Below, one piece after another: positions 35,157-43,765 of a DNA stretch of 64,000 bases. The position numbers and the translations under genes were made by a program. The DNA comes from Nostoc sp. 'Peltigera membranacea cyanobiont' N6 (lineage in GTDB: Bacteria > Cyanobacteriota > Cyanobacteriia > Cyanobacteriales > Nostocaceae): NCBI RefSeq assembly GCF_002949735.1, contig NZ_CP026681.1, positions 1,488,001-1,552,000 of the forward strand, given 5' to 3'. How positions within the stretch are numbered: position 1 is the stretch's first letter; every line of letters starts with the position of its first letter. Under the pieces are notes generated by a model. It was not told where the DNA came from and did no database searches. It saw only the letters and a program-made list of their open reading frames with translations.

Positions 35157-36016
35157 AAAGTATTATTGGAGAACTGCCAATTACAAACTCTCAAGCACAA
35201 AAGCTAGAAATTAGACCCCATAATCAATTGAGTCCATATCTAGAAGCTTGTTGTTTACGAATCAGCGCGTCGGTATCGTATCAACGTGCGGCAGAAGATA
35301 TTGAATATTTAACTGGTGTAGAAGTATCAAAAAGTGTGCAGCAACGACTAGTGCATCGTCAAAATTTTGAATTACCGCAAGTAGAATCAACCTTGGAGGA
35401 ATTGAGTGTGGATGGGGGAAATATCCGCATTCGTACAATCAAGGGACAAGTGTGTGATTGGAAGGGTTATAAAGCTACCTGCTTACATGAAAAACAGGCG
35501 ATTGCTGCCTCATTTCAAGAAAATAGTCTTGTAATTGATTGGGTCAAAAGCCAATCACTTGCTCCTATCTTGACCTGTCTTGGCGATGGCCATGATGGTA
35601 TTTGGAATATTGTCCGCGATTTTGCTCCTGAACACCAGCGTCGGGAGGTACTTGATTGGTTTCATCTGATGGAAAACCTACACAAGATTGGCGGTTCTAA
35701 TCAACGGCTCAATCAGGCTAAAACCCTTCTCTGGCAAGGAAAAGTTGATGATGCTATCGCTGTTTTTGCTGACTGTCAGCTCAAACAAGCTTTGAATTTC
35801 TGTGCTTACCTTGAGAAACATCGACACCGGATTGTCAATTACCAATATTATCAAGCAGAACAAATCTGTTCCATTGGTTCTGGTGCTATTGAGTCTACTG
35901 TTAAACAGATTGACCGTCGAACCAAAATTTCTGGCGCACAATGGAAATCTGATAACGTTCCTCAAGTCTTAGCTCATCGTTGTGCTTATCTCAATGGATT
36001 AATCTTTGCTCGCTAA
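35105..36016 (+). CDS. ISKra4 transposase, -1 frame catalytic part
   Basis: The -1 frame is open from before the slip to TAA at 36014-36016. It reads FFIENATGESSGYKRKIKS into PYLEACCLRISASVSYQRAAEDI, then VDGGNIRIRT, ILTCLGDGHDGIWNIV, DWFHLMENL and the C-terminal GSGAIESTVKQIDRRTKISGAQW, carrying the acidic catalytic residues of the DDE transposase. A TTG at 35228 opens the longest stand-alone frame but lacks a sensible start, so expression by frameshift from the upstream frame is expected. The stop overlaps the right terminal repeat. Confidence 0.85.
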   Translation, partial: FFIENATGESSGYKRKIKSIIGELPITNSQAQKLEIRPHNQLSPYLEACCLRISASVSYQRAAEDIEYLTGVEVSKSVQQRLVHRQNFELPQVESTLEELSVDGGNIRIRTIKGQVCDWKGYKATCLHEKQAIAASFQENSLVIDWVKSQSLAPILTCLGDGHDGIWNIVRDFAPEHQRREVLDWFHLMENLHKIGGSNQRLNQAKTLLWQGKVDDAIAVFADCQLKQALNFCAYLEKHRHRIVNYQYYQAEQICSIGSGAIESTVKQIDRRTKISGAQWKSDNVPQVLAHRCAYLNGLIFAR

Positions 36017-36062
36017 ATAAAAACTGGGATGCTCCCCTCTAAAAGCTTATAAGTAGGTATAT

Positions 36063-36106
36063 CACACTATTACGTAAATATATGTAATAGTGTGTTTAAG
36101 TTTTTT
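36063..36106 (+). terminator. inverted repeat, terminator-like or operator
   Basis: CACACTATTAC (36063-36073) and GTAATAGTGTG (36084-36094) are perfectly inverted, with a 10-base AT loop; TTTAAGTTTTTT follows. Read on the + strand it is terminator-like. On the other strand it could be a regulator site of the cytochrome gene, now cut off by the IS. Confidence 0.5.
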
Positions 36107-36273
36107 ATCAGTTTGATAGCTGGATTAGTTGATTATACTTAATATAGGCCTAGTCACATAGGTTAGGACAGGTTGATTGCTCAGAACAATAAAGTTCATC
36201 TCAGGCTAAATGCCCTGCTACCACTAACAGCACTTTGGTATGTAAGTAGAACAGGGTAAATAATTAAAGGTTT

Positions 36274-36320
36274 GTAGCGAGAACTTTAGTTCTCAAATCA
36301 GGACTAAAGTCCTTACTACG
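36274..36320. repeat. dispersed repeat with nested palindromes
   Basis: GAGAACTTTAGTTCTC (36279-36294) and AGGACTAAAGTCCT (36300-36313), bounded by GTAGCG and TACTACG. A common cyanobacterial interspersed repeat type. Confidence 0.7.
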
Positions 36321-36473
36321 AACTGATTTTCGCTAAAGTTACATTACTTTACATAGTTTGTTTTTTTCAATTCGTTCTACTTATACCCACGAAGCCATCA
36401 CTGAAAACTGAACCTAAAGGCTTGCCTTTACTACCTCCAGGCATTTTTTTGATTCGTTGAACTCAGGTTAAAT

Positions 36474-36842
36474 TTAATGAATTCTCTCTCTGAGTAATTG
36501 TTCTTCCAAGGCAGCAATGCGATTGTATGCTGCTGTTAATTGTGCTGTCAGTCGTTGTATTTGAATTTCTGGTGTTATGTTATCTCCACTTTGACGATGC
36601 ATGTCTAGATAAATACCATCTGTTAATACATCCTTGTGTTCCATTTCTGGATTTAAACTGGTACGTCTGAACTGGTAGCCTCCAGCCGCGCCATTTTCCT
36701 GATGATTATCCTTTGCTTGTGTATTTGCTAGAGAACACTCTGAGAAAGCTTGAGCTACCCTACCATCAAGCTGCTCAATTACTTGGCACAGGGCATCCAG
36801 TTTTTTGCTTAAAGTCAGGATCTGCTGCTGTAATAGCTCCAT
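36474..36842 (-). CDS. small hypothetical coiled-coil protein
   Basis: A 122-residue protein with two helical coiled-coil segments: N-terminal LLQQQILTLSKKLDALCQVIEQLDGRV and C-terminal IQRLTAQLTAAYNRIAALEEQLL, separated by a loop (EMEHKDVLTDGIYLDMHRQSG). No signal or membrane segment. I know this layout only as a conserved hypothetical protein of filamentous cyanobacteria. A possible scaffold or adaptor; function unknown. Confidence 0.65.
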   Translation of the reverse strand: MELLQQQILTLSKKLDALCQVIEQLDGRVAQAFSECSLANTQAKDNHQENGAAGGYQFRRTSLNPEMEHKDVLTDGIYLDMHRQSGDNITPEIQIQRLTAQLTAAYNRIAALEEQLLRERIH

Positions 36843-37198
36843 TTAATACCTTTATCCGTACATTTTCTCTATGTTATTCAATTTACTCCCAACCTTAACT
36901 TTACTTATGAATTATTTAAGTATTGATAATTTTTGCTGGAAATATGACATTTAAATTATTATTTCTAAATATAAGTAAAGTTCTACTATCAGTACCAGTA
37001 AGGAAATTTATGGAATAAAATCAATCTTTAAGTACTAATTTGCGGAAAAATTCGCTAATTTGAGTCAAATATTTAAATTTATCAGCATTACCAAGAAAAA
37101 ATACCGATAATTTTCCAACCACAGTTTTTCACCTAGTCAGGCTCTGGTGAATCTCTGCTTAATATTAGGTATAATCAAAACTCTCAAATCCAAAATCA
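36843..37198. other. 356-base AT-rich divergent promoter region
   Basis: Lies between the divergent coiled-coil gene and the solute-binding protein gene. Very AT-rich, with no repeat, hairpin or gene that stands out. Confidence 0.5.
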
Positions 37199-38356
37199 AT
37201 GGATCGACGGTCTTTTTTACTAGGTACAAGCACACTGGCACTTTCACAACTGCTTTTTGGCTGTGGTGGAAACAACCAGACGCAACTAAAAGTACAGTTA
37301 TTAAAAGGTTCTATACCTGGTCAGGTGGTGAATCAGTTCCACAACGGTTTGCAACAACAGGTACAGTTAAAATTCGCCCTAGTTGAGCAGGTAGAGGATT
37401 TATTTCAGCAATTACAAAATTGGCAGCAAAAACCAAAAGCCACCGATGAGCAGGGATGGAGTCGCTTTATACCTTTTAGGCAAGGTCAAAAAACGGCTGA
37501 TGCAGACCTAGTGACATTGGGAGATTACTGGCTAAAAGCAGCTATTGAGCAGAAACTGATTCAACCACTCCAAGAGTTACAGGGAAACGAATTAAAGCAG
37601 TGGCCTACTTTAGATGAAAATTGGAAAAAATTAGTAACGCGCAACGACCAAGGTAACTTGGATACTCAAGGAAAGGTGTGGGGTGCGCCTTATCGGTGGG
37701 GTAGCACGGTAATTGTTTATAACCGTGACAAGTTGCGAGAATTGGGTTGGACACCCAAAGATTGGAGTGATTTGTGGCGAGATGGAATGCAGCAACGCAT
37801 TTCCCTACTAAATCAACCACGAGAAGTTATTGGTCTGGTCTTAAAGAAGCTAGGAAAATCTTACAATACAGAAAATCTTGACCAAGTACTAGACTTGGAA
37901 AAGGAATTAAAGACATTAAACCAACAGGTGAAGTTCTATAGTTCCAATAACTACTTAGAACCTTTAATTATGGAAGATACTTGGCTAGCAGTTGGTTGGT
38001 CAAGCGATGTACTGCAAGTTCTGGGGCGTTATCCGCAACTTGGCGCAGTTATACCCAAGTCAGGAACAGCAATCTGGGCAGATTTGTGGGTACGTCCCGC
38101 AGGTATTACTAAGAGTAGTTTCTCAGATCGGTGGATTGATTTTTGTTGGCAACCAAATACAGCTAAACAAATTTCGGTGCTAACCAAAACTCATTCGCCA
38201 ATTGCTACAAATATTGACGCTTCCGATATCCAAGAACCATTTTGGAGCCTGTTAAAGAGCGATCGCAATGTTTTTGATAAAAGTGAATTTTTGCTTCCCT
38301 TGTCGCCATCAGCAATAAAACAATACGAGTCTTTGTTCGCCAAAATTAAGGTTTAA
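37199..38356 (+). CDS. extracellular solute-binding lipoprotein
   Basis: A 385-residue ABC-transporter-type binding protein. The N-terminus has an RRSFLLG twin-arginine-like motif and a lipobox LLFGC (Cys at residue about 22), so it is probably a lipid-anchored periplasmic protein. The body shows the family pattern: ADLVTLGDYWLKAAIEQKLIQPL, GKVWGAPYRWGSTVIVYNRDKL and GWSSDVLQVLGRYPQLGAVIPKSG, closest to the spermidine/putrescine (PotD) or iron type. No permease or ATPase is adjacent. It is divergent from the small coiled-coil gene. Confidence 0.85.
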   Translation: MDRRSFLLGTSTLALSQLLFGCGGNNQTQLKVQLLKGSIPGQVVNQFHNGLQQQVQLKFALVEQVEDLFQQLQNWQQKPKATDEQGWSRFIPFRQGQKTADADLVTLGDYWLKAAIEQKLIQPLQELQGNELKQWPTLDENWKKLVTRNDQGNLDTQGKVWGAPYRWGSTVIVYNRDKLRELGWTPKDWSDLWRDGMQQRISLLNQPREVIGLVLKKLGKSYNTENLDQVLDLEKELKTLNQQVKFYSSNNYLEPLIMEDTWLAVGWSSDVLQVLGRYPQLGAVIPKSGTAIWADLWVRPAGITKSSFSDRWIDFCWQPNTAKQISVLTKTHSPIATNIDASDIQEPFWSLLKSDRNVFDKSEFLLPLSPSAIKQYESLFAKIKV

Positions 38357-38383
38357 TTGGGGATTGGGGATTGGGGATTGGGA
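38356..38383. repeat. short heptamer repeat (STRR), four units
   Basis: ATTGGGG/ATTGGGA in four copies directly after the stop of the binding-protein gene; more CTAACTC heptamer-like text follows up to 38440. Confidence 0.75.
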
Positions 38384-38442
38384 ATTTAAATTTTTCCATC
38401 TCCCTCATCTCCTTGAATTCCTAACTCCTAACTCCTAACTAT

Positions 38443-39024
38443 TTACTCGAGTAAACGCTGTAACCCTATCTTGTTCTTAACAGTCGTTTGGATGCTGCAT
38501 AAAGCTGGACTTGTATTAAAGTTACAAGTGTAGGTTGCTAAGGGTTCTTTTTGATAATTAAATACTCGGACATTGTAACCAAAGTTCCGTGCAGCGCTAC
38601 CCAAGCGATTTACAAAATCATAGCGCTCTACATATTCTAGTAAACTCCAAATTTGCTGATTAACAATCAAGTCTACTCGTGCAGGTTCTTTGTCAGAAGC
38701 TGGATATGCTATCCAATTATCCAATAACTTTTTCTCAGAGTTTTGTTGTGCCCACCATAAACTGGGAACGGTTAATCGCGCTGGGTTTATGGTGTTAGCT
38801 GTGATGACATAATCTTTTGGCTTAGTCAATAAGTCTAGTTCTAGAGGCGCACTAGAAGGCGAGGGTATTGTGCGGGGTTGCGCTAGTGAGGGCGGGGCTA
38901 TTAAGGTTGTAAGGCTAATGGTTAGTAGTAATGAAAACGATGTTTGGCGATAGCTGCGCCAACACCTGCCATAGGATGCCCGAAGGGCTGTAGGGCGATC
39001 GCACAATAATTTAGATATATGCAT
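38443..39024 (-). CDS. secreted hypothetical protein
   Basis: A 193-residue protein with a hydrophobic signal (FSLLLTISLTTLIAPPSLAQ) about residue 30 and a soluble domain rich in aromatic residues (LTVPSLWWAQQNSEKKLLDNWIAYP). Two cysteines near the C-terminus (YTCNFNTSPALCS) may form a disulfide. The residues before the signal are encoded by a dispersed GC-rich repeat (38947-39004), so the original start may have been lost or extended by repeat insertion. No domain recognised. Confidence 0.6.
   Translation of the reverse strand: MHISKLLCDRPTALRASYGRCWRSYRQTSFSLLLTISLTTLIAPPSLAQPRTIPSPSSAPLELDLLTKPKDYVITANTINPARLTVPSLWWAQQNSEKKLLDNWIAYPASDKEPARVDLIVNQQIWSLLEYVERYDFVNRLGSAARNFGYNVRVFNYQKEPLATYTCNFNTSPALCSIQTTVKNKIGLQRLLE
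38947..39004. repeat. dispersed repeat in the 5' coding region
   Basis: ATAGCTGCGCCAACACCTGCC and GGATGCCCGAAGGGCTGTAGGGCGATCGC-type sequence coding an unusual Arg/Cys-rich stretch before the signal peptide. Confidence 0.55.
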
Positions 39025-39071
39025 AGCTGATACTAATTCGTAATTAAGTACTAGTATAAAATTCGCACTAT

Positions 39072-39848
39072 TTAAAGTTTAATGGCAACGATGCGAATTC
39101 TTCGATAGTCTGCTGTCCAAACTCCTTGTTGATACAGCGTCGGCTTGAGATATTCCTCTACGACGCGAATTACTTGTATTTGTTGCTCATCAGAAAGTCC
39201 TGCTAAAAAAGGACTAGCGAACATCTGAATCCAGTTTGCCATACCTGCTTCTCCTTCTGCTAAAGGAGTTGGGCGAGCAAAAAGCATGGCATGAATGACA
39301 TCAAAGCCTTCCTGTTCCAGTAGGCTGGCGTACTCGCCAATACTAGGGAAATACCAAGGATTTAAGGCTTGTGCAGAAATATTAATTGCTTCTAAGGCGC
39401 TTTCTAAAGCTGTGGCGATCGCCTGCACATTTCTCTTACCCCCAAATTCTGCCACAAAACGTCCCCCTGGTTTTAGGGATTGATGGATGGAAGCGATCGC
39501 ACTATCTGCTTCTTTCACCCAATGTAGTACAGCGTTGGAAAACACAGCATCCAATGGCTTGTCTACTTGAAAATTTGCCGCATTCGCAACATCAAAGCGG
39601 ATATCGGGATAGTTTTCTCTTGCCTTTTCAATCATCGCAGGTGCGCTATCAATTCCCCATACATCAGCACCAGCTTGGGCAATTTTTTCGGTGAGTTGTC
39701 CAGTTCCACAACCGAGATCCAAAATGGATTCTCCTGGCTGAGGGTTGAGTAATTGGAATAAGTTTTCGCCATATTGCCAGACAAAGGCGTGTTTATCTTG
39801 GTAAAGAGCAGCATCCCAAGAATTTTTAGGTATTGAAAGATTATTCAT
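39072..39848 (-). CDS. SAM-dependent methyltransferase (trans-aconitate methyltransferase-like)
   Basis: A 258-residue class I methyltransferase. SAM motif I is ILDLGCGTGQLTEKIA (residue about 42), motif II GIDSAPAMIEKAR, and DAVFSNAVLHWVKEAD marks the family seen in trans-aconitate methyltransferase Tam. The substrate is not certain; the close Tam-like pattern suggests a small carboxylic acid ester. Divergent from the LysR gene, which may regulate it. Confidence 0.85.
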   Translation of the reverse strand: MNNLSIPKNSWDAALYQDKHAFVWQYGENLFQLLNPQPGESILDLGCGTGQLTEKIAQAGADVWGIDSAPAMIEKARENYPDIRFDVANAANFQVDKPLDAVFSNAVLHWVKEADSAIASIHQSLKPGGRFVAEFGGKRNVQAIATALESALEAINISAQALNPWYFPSIGEYASLLEQEGFDVIHAMLFARPTPLAEGEAGMANWIQMFASPFLAGLSDEQQIQVIRVVEEYLKPTLYQQGVWTADYRRIRIVAIKL

Positions 39849-39982
39849 AAGTAGTGAAATTACAGTGTGTTGATTTGCCGATTTATGACCGCCTGATCAT
39901 CACAATAAAAAAGATTTTTAATTATGTCCAATATATATTTTTACTTTAACTAATATTTTAAAGATATGAGTTTAGGTAACTG

Positions 39983-40894
39983 ATGGAACTACGACACTTG
40001 CGCTACTTTGTCACCTTGGCAGAGGAATTGCACTTTGGACGGGCGGCGGAACGATTACACATTGCTCAACCTCCGCTAAGTCAACAAATTCGGCAGCTAG
40101 AGGGAGAATTGGGTTTTGAACTGTTTTACCGCACGAAACGAAAAGTACAGTTAACAGAAGCGGGGCAAGTGTTTCTAGGTGAAGTTCTGCAAATTATGAG
40201 GCAATTACAACAGGCAATCCAAATTGGGCGGCAAACCAGTCGGGGCGAAATTGGACAGTTGATAGTCGGCTTTGTCAGTTCGGCGGCGTATAATATTTTG
40301 CCAACTATTCTGCGAACCTTTCGTAGTTGCGTTCCTGGCGTGAGCATCGAGTTGCATGAACTGACTACAGATCAGCAGTTAGAGTGGTTACGAGAAGGTC
40401 GAATGGATGTAGGATTATTGCGTCCACCTGTTGAAGAAAATAGATTTAGCTGCGAAACAATTTTTCAAGAGTCGCTGATGGTGGCACTACCTGAAGCACA
40501 TTTGCTAGCAAGTCAATCTAATGTATGTTTGACATCCCTTGCCAATGAACCGTTTATTTTATTTCCCAGGATATTAGCACCAGGACTTTACGACTTAATC
40601 ATTAGTCTCTGCCAGCAAGCAGGCTTTAGTCCCAAGGTTGCCCAAGAAGCTATCCAGATGCAAACGATTGTCAGCCTAGTAGCAGCCGAGATGGGTGTGG
40701 CGATCGTCCCAGCATCTTTGCAAAATTTGCAACGGATTGGGGTAGTTTATAAAACTTTACAAGAACCTACCCCAAAAGTAGCGTTCGTTGCAGACGTTGG
40801 CGCAGCCATCGCAATGATTTGGCGAAACAATGAGACATCGCCAACTGTGTTGAGGCTTGTGGAAATAGTTAGACAAGCTGCCCAGCAGTGGTGA
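39983..40894 (+). CDS. LysR-family transcriptional regulator
   Basis: A 303-residue regulator. N-terminal winged helix ELHFGRAAERLHIAQPPLSQQIRQLEGELGFELFYR; the C-terminal region is a periplasmic-binding-protein-like effector domain. It is transcribed divergently from the methyltransferase gene at 39072-39848 across about 134 bases, a usual LysR arrangement with its target. Effector unknown. ATG 39983. Confidence 0.9.
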   Translation: MELRHLRYFVTLAEELHFGRAAERLHIAQPPLSQQIRQLEGELGFELFYRTKRKVQLTEAGQVFLGEVLQIMRQLQQAIQIGRQTSRGEIGQLIVGFVSSAAYNILPTILRTFRSCVPGVSIELHELTTDQQLEWLREGRMDVGLLRPPVEENRFSCETIFQESLMVALPEAHLLASQSNVCLTSLANEPFILFPRILAPGLYDLIISLCQQAGFSPKVAQEAIQMQTIVSLVAAEMGVAIVPASLQNLQRIGVVYKTLQEPTPKVAFVADVGAAIAMIWRNNETSPTVLRLVEIVRQAAQQW

Positions 40895-40913
40895 ATAGGG
40901 CAGCTTGCAATTA

Positions 40914-43559
40914 TTATCGCAATGCAGACACTCCCATAGGGCCACGAGTTACGCCCAATTGATTTTGCAGTTTCAACTCACGCCAGAGTTGGGAACCTGT
41001 AATTTCACCCTGCAATAATTGACTATAGTAATGTATTGTTTTACTCACTTGTTCTGGTGTTTCATTCACAAACTCAATGCGAAAGTGACGTAATCCCAAT
41101 TCTGTGAGACGCTGTACGTACTCTGCTCCCGTTTGAGCAGTGCCGTTAAATATAGTATTACGGCAACCTACATCTGCCTTGAGGACGTGTTCGCTACCTA
41201 CACGGTCTTTTAATTTTACTTCCTGCTTTTCACAAGGTCGTCCACAGTTGGTATGGTCTGTACCCGTCGATAGAAAAGCACAAAAAACACAATGCTCCAT
41301 GTGGAACATCGGTATATGCTGATGGATTGTCACCTCAAACCACTGGGGTGGACAATTGGTAAGTAGGTCTTGTAATTGGGTAATATTCAGGTCGTAGGAT
41401 GCTGTGAGCCGTTCTAAACCAAAGCGTTGCTGAAAGTAATCTGCTGTTAAGGGATTAGCAACGTTGAGCGAAAAATCTCCAATACAACGGTCTTGAGCAA
41501 AGAATTGCAGTTGGTCATAGTTTCGTATCAGATAGCCATCTGCTTCACAGGCGCGTACCTGCTGCAAAATCCAATTTTCACCCGGTTTAGTAATTCGGGG
41601 TGGTGCAACCCAGATTGTGGGAAGTTGAGAGTTAGGAGTTAGGAGTGAAGAATTGTCTGTTTGGCTTTTTTGCTGTTGTTGGCGTACTATTTGCACCGCT
41701 TCTCGGTAGGTGCGGGGGTCTTCAAATTCACAGTAGAGTGTTTCAACTCCAGCTTTGAGGGCGGCTTGGAGTTGCTTGAGGTTTCGGACTAAGACAATGA
41801 GTGAAGGCGATGTAGCTTTAGCTTCCCGCAGGGTGGGGGATGAAGAAGATGAGGAGGGGAGTAAATCTTGGAAAGAGACATCAGAATGCAATTGCCAGCG
41901 TTTGGGTTGACTTCGCAATTCTTCCAACTGCACCACAATTTCCCGCCGCATCCGGTTCAACTCGCTGACGGGCAGCATAAGAGAAGTGCTGAGGTGGTTG
42001 GTTAGTTTTTCCAAAATGAAAGGTGTGTTACCGAGACGACCAAATTGTTCTTGTAAACGGTCTGTATCTAAGGGTTTGGTGTGCGCCTCCACCAGAGAAA
42101 TTGCAGATTCTACCTGGACAATATTACCGAGTCGATCGCGGGCGATCGCAATCAACGCCTGACCAATTTCTCCATAAACCTCCAAGTCAATCGGACGCTG
42201 AAATTGGGAAGTTTCGCCAGTAAAACTCTGACACAGTTGCTTATCGAGTTTTGGATCGCTGGTTTTCCAAATGCGATCGCCTATATGCACTCGGCGCAGG
42301 TTCAAGTCATTTCGCCCAAAGGTCAGCATAGTTTCTTTTCCCTTGGACACCACCCCATAAACCCGGCCGCCTTCTTCCTTCGCCTCTGGATGACCGCAGT
42401 CAAATACTATTCCATCCCCTGGTTTTACAGGCGCTTCTAATTTGACTGTTACCTGTTCGTTGTGAATGCGGGTAACTTCACCTAAATAAACCCCACGTTT
42501 TTTACCAAAGCGGGCGTGAACTAGTTCCTGATTATTAATCCCGCCAAACCAACCCGTGTAGAGTCCGCGAGAAAATGCCATCTCTAGGTTGTAGTGTTCT
42601 CGATCTAATTGACCTCTCCCCCAACCTCTCTTCGTTTGGGAGAGAGAAGCCTTTATTCCCTCTTCCTTTGTAGGGAAGGGGGTTAGGGGGTTAGGTCTTT
42701 CCAATTCCGTCATCACTCCATCTAAGGCTTGCCGATAAACACGGGTGACATTAGCAACATACTCTGGGGCTTTCAAGCGACCTTCAATTTTGAGACAAGT
42801 TACTCCTGATTTCACCAAATCTGGCAAAACATCTAACCCTGCTAGGTCTTGAGGACTAAGTAAATATTTGCGTTCTTTTAAATTTACAACTTTCCCATCA
42901 GCGATTAAATCATAAGGCATCCGGCAAGCTTGGGCACATTCACCTCGGTTAGCAGAACGTCCGCCTAAAGCTTCGCTAGTCAAACACTGGCCGGAGTACG
43001 CCACGCACAAAGCACCGTGAACAAAGACTTCCAAGGGCAGCGAAGTATCTTGTAGGGCAATCTGCTGCTGTATTTTATTGATTTCCTGAAGAGAACATTC
43101 ACGCGCCAGCACCACCAATTGACAGCCGAGAGACTTGGCAAATTCTACTCCCCCCGCACTGGTGATGGTCATTTGGGTGGAAGCATGGATGGGAAAATCG
43201 GGCGACAGATGACGGATGAGACGACAAATTCCCACATCCTGAACGATCGCTGCATCCACACCTGCGGCAATAATTGTGCGGAGATATTGCTGGGCTTCTG
43301 CTAGTTCTTTAGGAAATATTAGTGTGTTGACAGTGACATAACCCTTTACACCACGACTGTGCAGAAATGTCATCAATTGGGGTAAGTCTGCCTCAGTAAA
43401 ATTTTCTGCCCGCATTCTGGCGTTAAACCGATCCAAACCGAAGTAAATCGCATCTGCCCCATTTTCCACAGCAGCTTTAGCACAGTCCCAATTACCTGCT
43501 GGCGCGAGTAGTTCAGGACGTTGAAGAGAGAGTTGGGAAAAAGGGCGATCGCTTTTCAT
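40914..43559 (-). CDS. U32-family peptidase / tRNA- or rRNA-hydroxylation protein with DUF3656
   Basis: An 881-residue protein. The N-terminal U32 domain starts LQRPELLAPAGNWDCAKAAVENG and carries the U32 signature EVFVHGALCVAYSGQCLTSE (residues about 175-195). The C-terminal half has the extra DUF3656-type domain and conserved Cys (MEHCVFCAFLSTG, GRPCEKQEV). Family knowledge: RlhA and TrhP are U32 members that hydroxylate RNA bases rather than cut peptides. Three in-frame insertions encoded by noncoding-type repeats (near 42604-42700, 41801-41860 and 41624-41651) lengthen loops; see the repeat entries. Confidence 0.85.
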   Translation of the reverse strand: MKSDRPFSQLSLQRPELLAPAGNWDCAKAAVENGADAIYFGLDRFNARMRAENFTEADLPQLMTFLHSRGVKGYVTVNTLIFPKELAEAQQYLRTIIAAGVDAAIVQDVGICRLIRHLSPDFPIHASTQMTITSAGGVEFAKSLGCQLVVLARECSLQEINKIQQQIALQDTSLPLEVFVHGALCVAYSGQCLTSEALGGRSANRGECAQACRMPYDLIADGKVVNLKERKYLLSPQDLAGLDVLPDLVKSGVTCLKIEGRLKAPEYVANVTRVYRQALDGVMTELERPNPLTPFPTKEEGIKASLSQTKRGWGRGQLDREHYNLEMAFSRGLYTGWFGGINNQELVHARFGKKRGVYLGEVTRIHNEQVTVKLEAPVKPGDGIVFDCGHPEAKEEGGRVYGVVSKGKETMLTFGRNDLNLRRVHIGDRIWKTSDPKLDKQLCQSFTGETSQFQRPIDLEVYGEIGQALIAIARDRLGNIVQVESAISLVEAHTKPLDTDRLQEQFGRLGNTPFILEKLTNHLSTSLMLPVSELNRMRREIVVQLEELRSQPKRWQLHSDVSFQDLLPSSSSSSPTLREAKATSPSLIVLVRNLKQLQAALKAGVETLYCEFEDPRTYREAVQIVRQQQQKSQTDNSSLLTPNSQLPTIWVAPPRITKPGENWILQQVRACEADGYLIRNYDQLQFFAQDRCIGDFSLNVANPLTADYFQQRFGLERLTASYDLNITQLQDLLTNCPPQWFEVTIHQHIPMFHMEHCVFCAFLSTGTDHTNCGRPCEKQEVKLKDRVGSEHVLKADVGCRNTIFNGTAQTGAEYVQRLTELGLRHFRIEFVNETPEQVSKTIHYYSQLLQGEITGSQLWRELKLQNQLGVTRGPMGVSALR
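41624..41651. repeat. heptamer STRR inside the U32 gene
   Basis: GTTGAGA, GTTAGGA, GTTAGGA, GTGAAGA in tandem, the same GTTAGGA unit as in the spacer at 50980. It is in frame and codes SLLTPNSQLP in the loop. Confidence 0.7.
41801..41860. repeat. in-frame dispersed repeat in the U32 gene
   Basis: GGCGATGTAGCTTTAGCTTCC-type repeat ending GCAGGGTGGGGG, coding PTLREAKATSPS on the - strand, preceded by a Ser run. It interrupts an otherwise conserved region. Confidence 0.65.
42604..42700. repeat. in-frame dispersed repeat in the U32 gene
   Basis: CCTCTCCCCCAACCTCTC...GGAAGGGGGTTAGGGGG, the family also seen at 3986-4063 and near 1225. It codes about 30 residues (NPLTPFPTKEEG, SQTKRGWGRGQ) between helix ALDGVMTELE and LDREHYNLEMAFS. 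Confidence 0.75.
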
Positions 43560-43765
43560 CAGATTTAAGGAGGGTTAACTAGCACCATAGTGATTTTATC
43601 TAAGTTTATGGGGGATGGTGGGGCGATGTCTAACGACAAGCCGCTTTGCGTCTACACTATACTCCCCCGTGGCAATTTCATTCCTCTTAAGAGAGAGCAA
43701 AACAGGATGTCATGCTCAAAATAAATATTGTGTATATATTGCCGCTCACCATTATTTCACTAGTT

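Larger units (their letters stand above)
34818..36037 (+). mobile_element. ISKra4-family insertion sequence
   Basis: A 1,220-bp element bounded by 22-bp terminal inverted repeats, 34818-34839 and 36016-36037, matching at 21 of 22 bases and beginning GGGG. Flanked by TCTAAAA on both sides (34811-34817 and 36038-36044; eight bases if the ambiguous G is counted), the target duplication. It contains a two-frame transposase. It sits in the 5' region of the cytochrome gene, between that gene's Shine-Dalgarno and its former promoter. Apparently complete and recent. Confidence 0.92.
36038..36473. other. 436-base spacer with hairpins
   Basis: Before the IS arrived this was the upstream region of the cytochrome gene. 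It contains an 11-bp inverted repeat (36063-36073 with 36084-36094) followed by TTTAAGTTTTTT, and a dispersed repeat with two nested palindromes at 36274-36320. No gene seen. Confidence 0.5.
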
